Below, piece after piece: positions 32,577 through 41,757 of a stretch of DNA of 64,000 nucleotides. The notes under the pieces were generated by a model. The model was not told the origin of the DNA. It saw only the letters and a list, made by a program, of their open reading frames with translations, and did not search any database. Both the position numbers and the translations under genes were made by a program. Where the stretch lies: contig NZ_JBGQOP010000007.1 of NCBI RefSeq assembly GCF_052119705.1, positions 79,431-143,430 on the forward strand, in the 5' to 3' direction. Numbering within the stretch: the stretch's first letter is position 1; the number at the start of each line of letters is the position of its first letter. The DNA comes from Oceanimonas sp052119705 (GTDB taxonomy: Bacteria > Pseudomonadota > Gammaproteobacteria > Enterobacterales > Aeromonadaceae).

Positions 32577-33925
32577 TGGGCGGTTTTTTCTGGAATTTGG
32601 GTGCCTTTATTGTCGCCTTGGGTGTATTAGTCGCGGTGCATGAATTTGGCCATTTTTGGGTGGCCAGACGCAACGGCGTGAAAGTTGAGCGTTTCTCGAT
32701 TGGTTTCGGTAAGGCCATTTGGCGGCGTACCGCGAAAGATGGCACCGAATATGTCATCGCCATGATCCCCCTCGGCGGTTACGTTAAAATGCTCGACAGC
32801 CGGGTGGAAGACGTGCCGGCCGAGCTGCAGGATCAAGCTTTTAATCACAAATCCGTGTGGGCGCGGATGGCGATTGTGGTGGCAGGCCCCATGGCGAATT
32901 TTGTGTTTGCCATTTTTGCCTGTTGGCTGATGTTTTTAATTGGTATTCCCTCGGTCAAGCCGGTATTAAATTCGGTGACGCCATCGTCGGTAGCGGCCCA
33001 AGGTGGGCTAAGCTCTGGCATGCAAATTATGGCCATAGATGGCAAAAATGTGCGGACCTGGGAAGAAGTTAATTTTGCGCTGCTGGCAAGGCTAGGGGAT
33101 GATAAGACGGTTTTTACCGTGCAAGACGATGCAGGTCGTACCCGCGATGCGCAACTGGCTTTAACTGACTGGCAATTTGATCCTGAGCTTGAATCACCGA
33201 TAACCGCATTAGGCTTGGTGCCAGAAGGGCCTAAGCTGACCTTGGATGTGGCCAACGTGGTCGAGAATGGCCCAGCGGCGGCGGCAGGGGTGCAAGTCGG
33301 TGATACCTTAGTGGCCCTTAATGGCGAAAGGTTGGCGGATTGGCAGCAGTTGGTAGTGGCGGTACAGGCCTCTCCTGAGACTGAGATGGAACTTGAGGTG
33401 CAACGTAACGGCCAGAGTCAGCAACTTAAGCTAATACCCGCACGTCAAGAACACGCAGATAGAGTTATAGGCTTTGCCGGCTTGGCGCCACAGGTGTTGC
33501 CGGTCGCTGATGAATACCGCTTTGATCTGCGCTATGGCCCTCTGGCCGCCATCGGTGAGGGCATAGGCCGTACCTGGGATTTAACCGTGCTCACCTTTCA
33601 AATGCTCGGTAAGTTGCTCACGGGTGTGGTGTCGGTGGATAACCTCAGCGGGCCCATCTCTATTGCCAAGGGCGCCGGTGCCACCGCCGACTATGGACTG
33701 GTGTACTTTTTAGGCTTTATGGCCTTGGTGAGTGTGAATTTGGGCATCATTAACTTGATGCCCTTGCCGGTATTAGACGGCGGCCACTTGCTGTTTTATT
33801 TCATTGAAGCTGTGACGGGACGTCCTGTGCCAGAGAAAGTGCAGGAAATCGGCTTTAAAATTGGCGCCGCTTTATTATTTATGTTGATGGCGCTGGCGCT
33901 ATTTAACGATTTTGCGCGGCTTTAA
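32576..33925 (+). CDS. rseP: Site-2 intramembrane zinc protease RseP
   Basis: RseP cuts the anti-sigma factor RseA in the membrane after DegS, releasing sigma-E, and also clears signal peptide remnants. 449 residues from ATG 32576 (AAGGA upstream, TAATG overlap with dxr). Seen: HEFGH at 22-26 in the first helix, two periplasmic PDZ domains (about 115-185 and 205-290), and NLMPLPVLDGGHL near 390-402. Upstream of bamA and skp, which belong to the envelope stress pathway. Confidence 0.96.
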   Translation: MGGFFWNLGAFIVALGVLVAVHEFGHFWVARRNGVKVERFSIGFGKAIWRRTAKDGTEYVIAMIPLGGYVKMLDSRVEDVPAELQDQAFNHKSVWARMAIVVAGPMANFVFAIFACWLMFLIGIPSVKPVLNSVTPSSVAAQGGLSSGMQIMAIDGKNVRTWEEVNFALLARLGDDKTVFTVQDDAGRTRDAQLALTDWQFDPELESPITALGLVPEGPKLTLDVANVVENGPAAAAGVQVGDTLVALNGERLADWQQLVVAVQASPETEMELEVQRNGQSQQLKLIPARQEHADRVIGFAGLAPQVLPVADEYRFDLRYGPLAAIGEGIGRTWDLTVLTFQMLGKLLTGVVSVDNLSGPISIAKGAGATADYGLVYFLGFMALVSVNLGIINLMPLPVLDGGHLLFYFIEAVTGRPVPEKVQEIGFKIGAALLFMLMALALFNDFARL

Positions 33926-33931
33926 AAGAAT

Positions 33932-33959
33932 GTGATTGGTGAGGCGTAAAGGGTGAAGC
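33932..33959. repeat. Heptamer arm left of PAL copy G
   Basis: GTGATTG, GTGAGGC, GTAAAGG, GTGAAGC, beginning six bases after the rseP stop. Confidence 0.85.
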
Positions 33960-33985
33960 GGACGAGCTAACCCTAACCCTGAATA

Positions 33986-34143
33986 TTTTTGCAACCAAAC
34001 CCGCCAAAGCCACGAACAATAGAGATGAGAGTGAACAGGGATATGGTGATGGTAAGGGCCTATACAGTAGTGTTTTACTCGCTCTTATCCGAATCTGTTT
34101 AGTGCTATGTTGATTTTTAGTAGGTTTCGCTGGTTTCGTTGCA
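33986..34143. repeat. PAL palindromic element, copy G
   Basis: Left arm TTTTGCAACCAAACCCGCCA, right arm ending GTTTCGCTGGTTTCGTTGCA, core GATGGTAAGGGCC. Confidence 0.78.
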
Positions 34144-34188
34144 GTGAGGTTTTAACGTTTTAGGCTTTAGAGTTAAAGACGAAGGGCG

Positions 34189-34250
34189 GTGAGGTGTGAA
34201 ACGTAAGGTGTTAGGTTTACCCCTTCATTCTTTACGCTTCGCTCTTCATT
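34189..34250. repeat. Heptamer double arm (both orientations) ahead of bamA
   Basis: Four GTGAGGT-type units (34189-34216) turn directly into five inverse CTTCATT / CTTTACG-type units (34216-34250), a self-complementary heptamer hairpin of nine units. It lies 50 bases before the bamA start. Confidence 0.85.
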
Positions 34251-34300
34251 TGCTTCCCAAATTTAGTTTACGACATTACTTACAAGGATACAGTCAGACC

Positions 34301-36796
34301 ATGTCAGTGAAAAAACAGGCAATGAACTCTCGGTCAGTAAGCACTTGTTCAATAGGCAAGAGAGCGGCTAAAAAAACGGTCATGAGCCAGACGCTGATCG
34401 CTACCTGCTTGCTCAGTGCCAGCTTAGTGGCCCAAGCGCAAAGCACAGATGCGCCCTTTGTGGTGCAAGATATCCAAGTAAACGGCTTACAGCGCGTAAC
34501 CTTGGGTGCCACCTTACTCAGCTTACCGGTGCGCGTCGGTGAAGAGATGGACGCGGCTCGGATCTCTGAGGCTATTAAGAGCCTGTATGCTTCCGGCAAC
34601 TTTGAAGACGTGCGCTTGTTGCGCGATAACGGCACGCTTGTGGTGCAAGTGACGGAACGGCCGACCATTGCCGGCATTACCTTCAGTGGTAATAAAGAAA
34701 TTAAAGAAGATCAGCTGAATAAAAGCCTAGAAGGCGCTGGCGTGCGCGTGGGCGAGCCATTAGATCGCACCACCTTAAGCTCACTAGAAAAAGGCTTAGA
34801 AGACTTTTACTACGGCGTAGGTAAATACTCAGCCAAGGTCAAAGCCGTGCTCACACCGCTGCCACGCAACCGAGTCGATCTGAAATTTGAATTTGTGGAA
34901 GGCCCGGCCGCCGAAATTAAACAAATTAATATCGTGGGCAATAAAGCCTTCAGCGAGAAACAACTGCTAGGCCAACTTGAGCTGTCGGACACTGTGCCTT
35001 GGTGGAACGTGATGGGCGACAAGCGCTATCAAAAGCAAAAGCTGGCTGGGGATATTGAAACCCTGCGCTCTTACTATCGCGACCGCGGTTACTTAAAGGC
35101 CGAAGTCAGTTCTACCCAAGTGTCCATGTCGCCAGATAAAGAAGGCGTCTATATTACGCTTAACGTGAGCGAGGGCGATCGTTACACCGTATCGGGTGTG
35201 AGCCTGCGCGGTGATATGGTGGACCGCCAATCTGAGTTAGAAGCTTTAGTCCCGCTGCAAAAGGGTGACTTATACTCGGCAGCCGACGTGGCGCACATGG
35301 AAGAAGTGCTGTCTAAGTTTTTAGGCCGCTTTGGCTATGCTTATCCGAAAATTTCTACCTTCCCGCAAATTGATGAAGCCAGCAAGCAAGTTGAGCTGGT
35401 AGTGAATGTGGACCCGGGTAGCCGCGTCTATGTGCGCCGCATTAACTTTAGCGGCAACATCATCACTAAAGATGAAGTATTACGCCGTGAAATGCGCCAA
35501 ATGGAAGGCGCCAGTCTGTCCAGTGAAGACATTGAACAGTCGCGTACTCGGTTAAATCGTTTAGGTTATTTTGAAAACGTGGAAGTGGACACCCGTCGCG
35601 TAGAGGGTGAGCCGGATTTGGTGGACTTAGACGTTAGCGTTAAAGAGCAACCCGCCGGCTCCATTAACTTTGGGGTGGGTTTTGGTACCGACTCCGGCTT
35701 TAGTATTCAGGCCGGTCTTCAACAAGAAAACTTCCTCGGTACCGGTAATCGCGTCGGCATTAACTCGCAGATGAACGACTATTCCAAAGATGTCTCGTTA
35801 GACTTTACCGACCCTTATTTTACCGTGGATGGCGTGAGCTTGGGCGGGCGTATTTACTACCGTCAGTTTGATGCTCGCGATGCCAATATTGCGGACTACG
35901 ACAGCACCTTGTACGGTGTGCGTGCCTTAAGTGGTTTTCCGATTAATGAAGATAACAGCTTAAACTTCAGCGTCGGCTATGAGCACAATACCTTAGGCAA
36001 GCCCAGTGACAGTTATGACCAGTTGAATGATTTTTGGCTGTTGCATAATGAGCAGCAGGCGGGCAGTGACCTCAGCTTCGATACCTTTGACGTGACCACG
36101 GGTTGGACGCGTAACACCTTAAATAAAGGATTTTTCCCTACTTCAGGTAATCGCCAGAACTTATCGTTAAAGGTGACTGTGCCGGGTTCTGATCTGCAGT
36201 ACTACAAGACCAGCTTCGATGATGCGCATTATTTCCCCCTCGACCGTGCTCATAACTGGGTGCTAGCCGGTAAGTTCCGTGCTTCATTCGGTGATGGCTA
36301 CGGCGATGCCAATAACGGCGAACATGGCTTACCATTTTTTGAAAATTACTACGGCGGCGGCTTTAATACCTTGCGTGGCTTTAAGAGTAACTCGGTAGGC
36401 CCGCGTGCGGTTTATCGAAACGCTGACGGTAGTTATCGCGGCGATGATAGCACCATAGGCGGTAACGCTTTGCTGGCGGCAACGGTGGAGATGATAGTGC
36501 CGACTCCATTTGCCAATGAAGATTTACAGCGCTCCTTGCGTACCAGCGTGTTTATCGATGTAGGCACGGTTTGGGATACGAATTACGACGGTAAGTATGC
36601 GTCTAATTGTAGCGGTAGCGACTGTGACCTCATTTATGACTTTGGTGATCCTTCTGACTTCCGTGCGTCTGCGGGCGTGAGCATGCAGTGGTTATCACCT
36701 CTGGGGCCGCTGGTGTTCTCACTGGCAGCGCCGCTAAAAGAAGTAGAAGGCGATCGTACCGAAATCTTTAACTTCAACATCGGTAGAACCTTCTAA
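34301..36796 (+). CDS. bamA: Outer-membrane protein assembly factor BamA
   Basis: The central BAM subunit that folds beta-barrels into the outer membrane. I start at ATG 34301 (AAGGA upstream); the frame is open back to GTG 34196 but that part encodes a heptamer array. 831 residues: signal peptide ending near AQAQS, five POTRA domains (about residues 55-455), a 16-strand barrel with NTLRGF (the L6 RGF motif), and a C-terminal phenylalanine (NIGRTF). The N-terminal signal region is long; ATG 34381 (MSQTLIAT) is an alternative start. Confidence 0.96.
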   Translation: MSVKKQAMNSRSVSTCSIGKRAAKKTVMSQTLIATCLLSASLVAQAQSTDAPFVVQDIQVNGLQRVTLGATLLSLPVRVGEEMDAARISEAIKSLYASGNFEDVRLLRDNGTLVVQVTERPTIAGITFSGNKEIKEDQLNKSLEGAGVRVGEPLDRTTLSSLEKGLEDFYYGVGKYSAKVKAVLTPLPRNRVDLKFEFVEGPAAEIKQINIVGNKAFSEKQLLGQLELSDTVPWWNVMGDKRYQKQKLAGDIETLRSYYRDRGYLKAEVSSTQVSMSPDKEGVYITLNVSEGDRYTVSGVSLRGDMVDRQSELEALVPLQKGDLYSAADVAHMEEVLSKFLGRFGYAYPKISTFPQIDEASKQVELVVNVDPGSRVYVRRINFSGNIITKDEVLRREMRQMEGASLSSEDIEQSRTRLNRLGYFENVEVDTRRVEGEPDLVDLDVSVKEQPAGSINFGVGFGTDSGFSIQAGLQQENFLGTGNRVGINSQMNDYSKDVSLDFTDPYFTVDGVSLGGRIYYRQFDARDANIADYDSTLYGVRALSGFPINEDNSLNFSVGYEHNTLGKPSDSYDQLNDFWLLHNEQQAGSDLSFDTFDVTTGWTRNTLNKGFFPTSGNRQNLSLKVTVPGSDLQYYKTSFDDAHYFPLDRAHNWVLAGKFRASFGDGYGDANNGEHGLPFFENYYGGGFNTLRGFKSNSVGPRAVYRNADGSYRGDDSTIGGNALLAATVEMIVPTPFANEDLQRSLRTSVFIDVGTVWDTNYDGKYASNCSGSDCDLIYDFGDPSDFRASAGVSMQWLSPLGPLVFSLAAPLKEVEGDRTEIFNFNIGRTF

Positions 36797-36799
36797 AGC

Positions 36800-36827
36800 G
36801 CGTGAAGCTAAGAGCTTGAAGAAAGAG
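36800..36827. repeat. Heptamer arm left of PAL copy H
   Basis: Four units GCGTGAA, GCTAAGA, GCTTGAA, GAAAGAG, three bases after the bamA stop. The inverse arm is at 37025-37066. Confidence 0.8.
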
Positions 36828-36836
36828 ATTAAAATT

Positions 36837-37005
36837 TTTCGTAACGAAATTCACGAAAGCCGCGAAAAATAGGGAACAGATCTAAAAAGAGATTTTTATG
36901 GGTAAGAGCAAACACAGTTGTTAGCTGTAGTTCTTACCCAAATATGTTCGGTGTCATGTTGATCCTGTAGTGGGTTTAGCGACTCTCGTAGCAAGGAGTC
37001 GTTGC
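36837..37005. repeat. PAL palindromic element, copy H
   Basis: Left arm TTTCGTAACGAAATTCACGA, and inner nested stem TATGGGTAAGA / TTCTTACCCA. The right arm is degenerate and ends in two GTTGC / GTAGC boxes. Confidence 0.75.
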
Positions 37006-37024
37006 AGATATGGATTTTGTATTT

Positions 37025-37066
37025 TTGTTGAAGCTTCAAGCTTATGGCTTCCAGCTTCTAGCTTGT
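37025..37066. repeat. Heptamer arm right of PAL copy H
   Basis: Six units TTGTTGA, AGCTTCA, AGCTTAT, GGCTTCC, AGCTTCT, AGCTTGT, ending seven bases before the skp ribosome site (AGGAG). Confidence 0.85.
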
Positions 37067-37084
37067 TTTCATTAGGAGATTGCT

Positions 37085-37588
37085 TTGAAACAGATGATTA
37101 AAGTATTAGGTCTAGTGGCTGTGTTCTTTACTGCCGGTGCGGCTCAGGCGCAAGCCACTAAGCTGGCCGTGGTAGATACGGCTAAGGTATTTCAAACCAT
37201 GCCCCAGCGCGATGCGGTTGCCAATAAGCTGAAAAATGAATTTGGTGGTCGTGTTAAAGAAATCCAAAAGATGGAAGCCGATGGCCGTACCTTTATTGAG
37301 AAGCAGCAAAAAGACATGGCGTTCATGAACGATCAGCAAAAGAAAGATGCGCAGAAAAAGCTGAACGACATGCAAGGCAGCTACATCGAAAAACGCAGCA
37401 AGTTGGAAGAAGACCAAGCACGCCGTGAACACGAAGAGCGCCAAGTTATGCTCAAGCGCATTCAAGGTGCCATCGAAGAGATCACCCGTGCTCAAGGTAT
37501 AGACTTGGTAATTGAGCGTGGTGCCGTTATTCATGTTGCACCTAGCCTAGATATTACAGACCAAGTGATCAACCGAGTAAGCAAGTAA
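37085..37588 (+). CDS. skp: Periplasmic chaperone Skp (OmpH family)
   Basis: Skp is a trimeric jellyfish-shaped chaperone that carries unfolded outer-membrane proteins to BAM. 167 residues: signal peptide to AQAQA (about 24), then KLAVVDTAKVFQTMPQRDAV, a long charged coiled-coil (about 45-125, rich in K/E/Q), and a closing VIERGAVIHVAPSLDITDQV segment. Starts at TTG 37085 with AGGAG six bases upstream. Next to bamA and lpxD as usual. Confidence 0.95.
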   Translation: MKQMIKVLGLVAVFFTAGAAQAQATKLAVVDTAKVFQTMPQRDAVANKLKNEFGGRVKEIQKMEADGRTFIEKQQKDMAFMNDQQKKDAQKKLNDMQGSYIEKRSKLEEDQARREHEERQVMLKRIQGAIEEITRAQGIDLVIERGAVIHVAPSLDITDQVINRVSK

Positions 37589-37600
37589 GAGCCTTAAGTT

Positions 37601-38623
37601 ATGACAATCTCCTTACAAGAATTGGCCCAGCACTTAGGTGCTGAGCTAAACGGCGACCCTAATGTGATTATTTGTCGCGTCAATACGCTAGATAAAGCGG
37701 GCCCAAATGAAGTGGCCTTTTTGTCCGATAAAAATTACCGCCACTTATTATCGACCACCAAAGCGGGGGCTGTGATCGTCAAGGCGGCAGATCAAGCCTT
37801 GTGTTCAGTGCCGACCTTAGTGATGAGCAATCCTTACTTAGGCTTCGCACTGGCGGCCCAGCAGCTGGATACCACGCCACAGCCGGCGGTAGATATTCAT
37901 CCTAAGGCCGTGGTGGCCGATGATGTCATCTTAGGTGAAGGCGTGGCCATAGGCGCCAATGCCGTGATTGAGTCTGGTGTTGAATTGGGCGATGGCGTGG
38001 TTGTAGGCCCTAGTTGCTTCATCGGCAAAGGGGCCAGACTTGGCGCGCGCACTCGTTTGTGGGCCAATGTCACTCTGTACCACAGAGTAGAGATAGGTGA
38101 AGATTGCCTAGTACAAGCCAATGCGGTGATCGGTGCCGATGGTTTTGGCTATGCCAACGATAAAGGCGAGTGGGTGAAAATTCCCCAGCTCGGCACCGTT
38201 ATCATTGGTAATCGCGTGGAAATTGGTGCCTGCACGACGATAGACCGGGGTGCGCTAAGCAATACCATCATTTCTGACAATGTGATTATTGATAACCAGT
38301 GTCAGATTGCGCACAACGTAAAGATAGGCTACGGAACTGCGGTTGCGGGTGGTACCATAATGGCCGGTAGTCTCACCGTCGGTAAATATTGTATTATTGG
38401 CGGCGGTACCGTCATCAATGGTCATATCGAGATTTGTGATGGGGCGACCATTACCGGCATGGGAATGGTGATGCGATCTATCACTGAGCCTGGCATTTAC
38501 TCCTCCGGCATTCCGCTGCAGCCTAATAAAGAGTGGCGTAAAACTGCGGCACGAGTGATGCGCATCGATGATTTACACAAGCGCTTAAAAGAGCTTGAAA
38601 AAAAATCAAACAATAAAAATTAA
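37601..38623 (+). CDS. lpxD: UDP-3-O-(3-hydroxyacyl)glucosamine N-acyltransferase
   Basis: The third step of lipid A synthesis: adds a hydroxyacyl chain from ACP to the 2-amino group. 340 residues: N-terminal uridine-binding domain with FLSDKNYRHLL, then a left-handed beta-helix of hexapeptides, with the catalytic histidine in QIAHNVKIGYGTAVAGG and the C-terminal helix for ACP binding (RVMRIDDLHKRLKELEKK). Twelve bases after skp. Confidence 0.97.
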   Translation: MTISLQELAQHLGAELNGDPNVIICRVNTLDKAGPNEVAFLSDKNYRHLLSTTKAGAVIVKAADQALCSVPTLVMSNPYLGFALAAQQLDTTPQPAVDIHPKAVVADDVILGEGVAIGANAVIESGVELGDGVVVGPSCFIGKGARLGARTRLWANVTLYHRVEIGEDCLVQANAVIGADGFGYANDKGEWVKIPQLGTVIIGNRVEIGACTTIDRGALSNTIISDNVIIDNQCQIAHNVKIGYGTAVAGGTIMAGSLTVGKYCIIGGGTVINGHIEICDGATITGMGMVMRSITEPGIYSSGIPLQPNKEWRKTAARVMRIDDLHKRLKELEKKSNNKN

Positions 38624-38646
38624 GCATAAATTGGTAGGGTTACATT

Positions 38647-39120
38647 TTGACTAACGAACTGAACACAGAAAAAAATCAGTTGGATATCCAGGATATCCTG
38701 GAACTCTTGCCACATCGCTACCCGTTTTTGATGGTCGATAAAGTAGACCATTATGAAATTAGCCCTGAGCGCAAAACCCTGAGAGGCATCAAGAACGTTT
38801 CTTTCAATGAGCCTATGTTTACCGGCCATTTTCCGGGTAAGCCGGTTTTCCCCGGTGTGCTGATTTTAGAAGCCATGGCGCAAGCTACCGGCATCTTGGC
38901 CTTTAAAATGGTGGGTAAGCCAAAGCCTGGCGAGCTGTATTATTTTGCTTCTATCGATAATGCGCGCTTTAAGCGGCCTGTGGTGCCAGGCGATCAGCTG
39001 GTGTTGGACGTGGTCTTTTTGAAAGAGCGCCGTGGTATTGCCAAATTTACGGGTGTAGCCAGCGTTGACGGCGAAATCGTCTGTACTGCGGAATTGATGT
39101 GTGCCAAACGCGGAGGTTAA
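38647..39120 (+). CDS. fabZ: 3-hydroxyacyl-ACP dehydratase FabZ
   Basis: Dehydrates (3R)-hydroxyacyl-ACP in fatty acid elongation and competes with LpxA/LpxD for the same hydroxyacyl-ACP pool. A 157-residue hot-dog protein: LLPHRYPFLMVDKV, then GHFPGKPVFPGVLILEAMAQATGIL, which holds the catalytic His and Glu. Starts at TTG 38647 (GGTAGGG upstream); no in-frame ATG lies close enough. Between lpxD and lpxA as in E. coli. Confidence 0.96.
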   Translation: MTNELNTEKNQLDIQDILELLPHRYPFLMVDKVDHYEISPERKTLRGIKNVSFNEPMFTGHFPGKPVFPGVLILEAMAQATGILAFKMVGKPKPGELYYFASIDNARFKRPVVPGDQLVLDVVFLKERRGIAKFTGVASVDGEIVCTAELMCAKRGG

Positions 39121-39122
39121 GT

Positions 39123-39914
39123 GTGACTAAACCAAGTGCAGTAATTCATGAGACGGCGATCGTTCATCCTAGCGCCAAAATTGGCAAAGGCGTGGAAATT
39201 GGCCCTTGGACCTTAATTGGTGCCGATGTAGAAATTGGCGACGATTGCTGGATTGGCCCCCATGTGGTGATCAAAGGGCCAACCCGTATTGGTCAGCGCA
39301 ACCGTATTTTCCAGTTTTGCTCTATCGGCGAAGACTGCCAAGATAAAAAATACTTAGGTGAGCTAACGCGGCTGGAAATTGGCGACGATAACGTGATCCG
39401 TGAGTCCTGCACTTTTCACCGTGGTACTAGTCAAGATGAAAGTTTAACCCGCGTCGGTAGCCGTAACCTATTTATGGTGAATGTGCATGTCGCTCACGAT
39501 TGCCGCATTGGCGATGATTGTATCTTCGCTAATAACGCCACCCTTGCTGGCCACGTCCATATAGGCTCGCATGTGATCTTTGGTGGTCACGCCGCCATTC
39601 ATCAGTTTGGTCGCGTGGGCAGCCATGCCTTTATTGCCGGTTGTGCCGCGCTCAATAAAGATGTGCCACCTTACGTGATGGCGGCCGGTCTTTATGCGAA
39701 GCCCTTTGGTGTGAACTCCGAAGGCTTGCGTCGTCGAGGTTTCTCGCCCGAGGCCATTTCTGCGATTAAAAAGGCCTATAAGATAATCTTCCGTAGCGGC
39801 AAAACTGTGGCTGAGGTGATCCCTGAATTGGAAGCTCTGAGTGCAGAGCAGCCAGAAGTGGGCCCCATGATTGAATTTTTACAAGTGAACGAGCGTGGTA
39901 TTATTCGTGCCTGA
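39123..39914 (+). CDS. lpxA: UDP-GlcNAc O-acyltransferase
   Basis: The first lipid A step: moves 3-hydroxyacyl from ACP to UDP-GlcNAc. 263 residues from GTG 39123, with GGAGG six bases upstream; a longer frame would overlap fabZ. Seen: hexapeptide beta-helix, HVAHDCRIGDDC with the catalytic histidine, HAAIHQFGRVGSHAFIAG, and C-terminal EFLQVNERGIIRA. Its end overlaps the lpxB start region. Confidence 0.97.
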   Translation: MTKPSAVIHETAIVHPSAKIGKGVEIGPWTLIGADVEIGDDCWIGPHVVIKGPTRIGQRNRIFQFCSIGEDCQDKKYLGELTRLEIGDDNVIRESCTFHRGTSQDESLTRVGSRNLFMVNVHVAHDCRIGDDCIFANNATLAGHVHIGSHVIFGGHAAIHQFGRVGSHAFIAGCAALNKDVPPYVMAAGLYAKPFGVNSEGLRRRGFSPEAISAIKKAYKIIFRSGKTVAEVIPELEALSAEQPEVGPMIEFLQVNERGIIRA

Positions 39915-41130
39915 TTCCTTGGCCGCAAACACCTTAACCTGCGCTCAGTCGCGGCCACTGCGCATTGGCTTAGTGGCCGGAGAAGTGTCTGGCGACACGC
40001 TGGGCGCCGGGCTTATTCGTGAACTGCGCGCTCGTCATCCCGATGCCATTTTTGAGGGCATAGCCGGCCCGCAAATGGTGAGCGAGGGCTGCGTGGCCTT
40101 GTTTGAGATGGACGAGCTGTCGGTCATGGGCTTGGTGGAAGTGCTGGGTCGCCTACCGCGCATTTTAAAAATTCGCAAACAAATTGTCCGCCATTTTCTC
40201 GATAATCCGCCGGATGTGTTTGTGGGCATAGATGCGCCAGATTTTAATATTGACGTTGAGCTCAAATTGCGCGCGAGTGGCATTCCCACCTTGCACTACG
40301 TGAGCCCATCGGTGTGGGCGTGGCGCCAAAACCGCATCCATAAGATCAAGCGTGCCACCGATATGGTGCTGGCATTTTTGCCCTTCGAAAAAGCCTTTTA
40401 CGACCGTTTCGATGCCCCTTGTCGCTTTATCGGCCATACCTTGGCAGACGTTATGCCGCTGGAGCCTAACACTTTAGGCGCGCGTGAGCGTTTAGGTCTT
40501 AAATCCGACGGCCACTATTTAGCACTGCTGCCGGGGAGTCGCTTTGCCGAAGTGAATTTACTGAGCCCTGTGTATTTGAGCGCCTGTAAAGTACTTAAGG
40601 CTCGCTATCCAGATCTGGAATTTGTGGTGCCTCTGGTTAACCCTAAACGACGCGCCGAATTTTTAGCCTTTAAGGAACAAGTGGCGCCTGAGCTCGATAT
40701 TATTTTGATTGAAGGCCAAGGGCGCGACGTCATGACGGCGGCCAACATTATCTTGCTGGCTTCTGGCACGGCCACGCTTGAGGCTATGCTGGCGAAAAAG
40801 CCCATGGTAGTGGGTTACAAATTTAAGCCCTTCAGTTATTGGCTGGCGAATAAGTTTGTGCATACCGCCTATGCTTCTTTGCCGAACTTATTGGCAGGCA
40901 GCATGTTGGTGCCTGAGCTCATTCAAGCCGATTGCACTGTGGATAATATAGTGCGCGAAGTGAGCCAGTTACTTGACCAAGATAATCAGGCGTTATTGGC
41001 GAAGTTTAGTGAGCTGCATCAGCTGATCCGCTGTAATGCAGACCAGCAAGCGGCCCTCGCCGTGCTTGAGCTCGTAAACGCAAAGCTCGCCAACGCAAAA
41101 CTGGCTGAGCAGGCTTGTGCTCAAAAATAA
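39907..41130 (+). CDS. lpxB: Lipid-A-disaccharide synthase
   Basis: A GT19 enzyme that condenses UDP-diacylglucosamine with lipid X to the disaccharide. The start is uncertain: the frame is open from GTG 39895; I use GTG 39907, eight bases inside lpxA, because the family motif RPLRIGLVAGEVSGD then lies close to the N-terminus. Seen: DAPDFNIDVELKLR, HYVSPSVWAWRQNRIHKIK, LLPGSRFAEV, and ASGTATLEAMLAKKPMVVGYK. About 407 residues. The C-terminal tail has a repeated AKLAN stretch. Confidence 0.95.
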   Translation: MPDSLAANTLTCAQSRPLRIGLVAGEVSGDTLGAGLIRELRARHPDAIFEGIAGPQMVSEGCVALFEMDELSVMGLVEVLGRLPRILKIRKQIVRHFLDNPPDVFVGIDAPDFNIDVELKLRASGIPTLHYVSPSVWAWRQNRIHKIKRATDMVLAFLPFEKAFYDRFDAPCRFIGHTLADVMPLEPNTLGARERLGLKSDGHYLALLPGSRFAEVNLLSPVYLSACKVLKARYPDLEFVVPLVNPKRRAEFLAFKEQVAPELDIILIEGQGRDVMTAANIILLASGTATLEAMLAKKPMVVGYKFKPFSYWLANKFVHTAYASLPNLLAGSMLVPELIQADCTVDNIVREVSQLLDQDNQALLAKFSELHQLIRCNADQQAALAVLELVNAKLANAKLAEQACAQK

Positions 41131-41145
41131 TCTGGCTGGAAATTC

Positions 41146-41757
41146 ATGTTAGCAATAGAGTATCCCCAAGGCGTCTTGGTGGCTGGCGTCGATGAAGTGG
41201 GCCGAGGTCCTTTAGTGGGCGATGTGGTCACCGCCGCCGTTATCCTAGATCCTGCTCGTCCCATCCTAGGTCTTAATGACTCAAAAGCGCTCACCGATAA
41301 GAAGCGCCAATTATTGGCACCCTTAATACGTGAGCACGCACTTGCTTGGGCCATCGGTCGCTGCAGCCCTGCAGAGATTGATGAGCTGAATATCTTGCAG
41401 GCCACTATGCTCGCCATGAGCCGCGCCGTGGCGGCGCTGCATATTCAGCCAGGCTTTGTGTTTATCGATGGTAATCGTTGCCCCCAGTTGCCTATGCCAT
41501 CTCAAGCCGTGGTAAAGGGCGACAGTTTAGTGGCCGAGATCAGTGCCGCCTCCATTTTAGCCAAGGTAGCCCGAGACCAAGAGATGATAGAACTCGATGC
41601 CCGCTATCCGGAATATGGCTTTGCCCAGCACAAGGGTTATCCGACCAAGGCGCACTTTGCCGCGCTGGCCGAGCATGGTGTACTACCCGAATATCGCCGT
41701 AGTTTTAAGCCGGTGGCTATCCAGTTAGCCTTGAGCGGCGGAGTGCTGCGTTCATGA
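41146..41757 (+). CDS. rnhB: Ribonuclease HII
   Basis: Cuts RNA in RNA-DNA hybrids and initiates removal of single ribonucleotides from DNA. 203 residues. Seen: GVDEVGRGPLVGDVV with Asp16 and Glu17, LNDSKALTDKKR, FIDGNRCP, and the YPEYGFAQHKGYPTKAHFAAL block. Overlaps dnaE by ATGA, so the two are translationally coupled. Confidence 0.97.
   Translation: MLAIEYPQGVLVAGVDEVGRGPLVGDVVTAAVILDPARPILGLNDSKALTDKKRQLLAPLIREHALAWAIGRCSPAEIDELNILQATMLAMSRAVAALHIQPGFVFIDGNRCPQLPMPSQAVVKGDSLVAEISAASILAKVARDQEMIELDARYPEYGFAQHKGYPTKAHFAALAEHGVLPEYRRSFKPVAIQLALSGGVLRS

Noticed and set aside
34196..34300. N-terminal extension of BamA from GTG 34196
   Set aside because: Encodes the heptamer hairpin; the family signal peptide and a ribosome site support ATG 34301.
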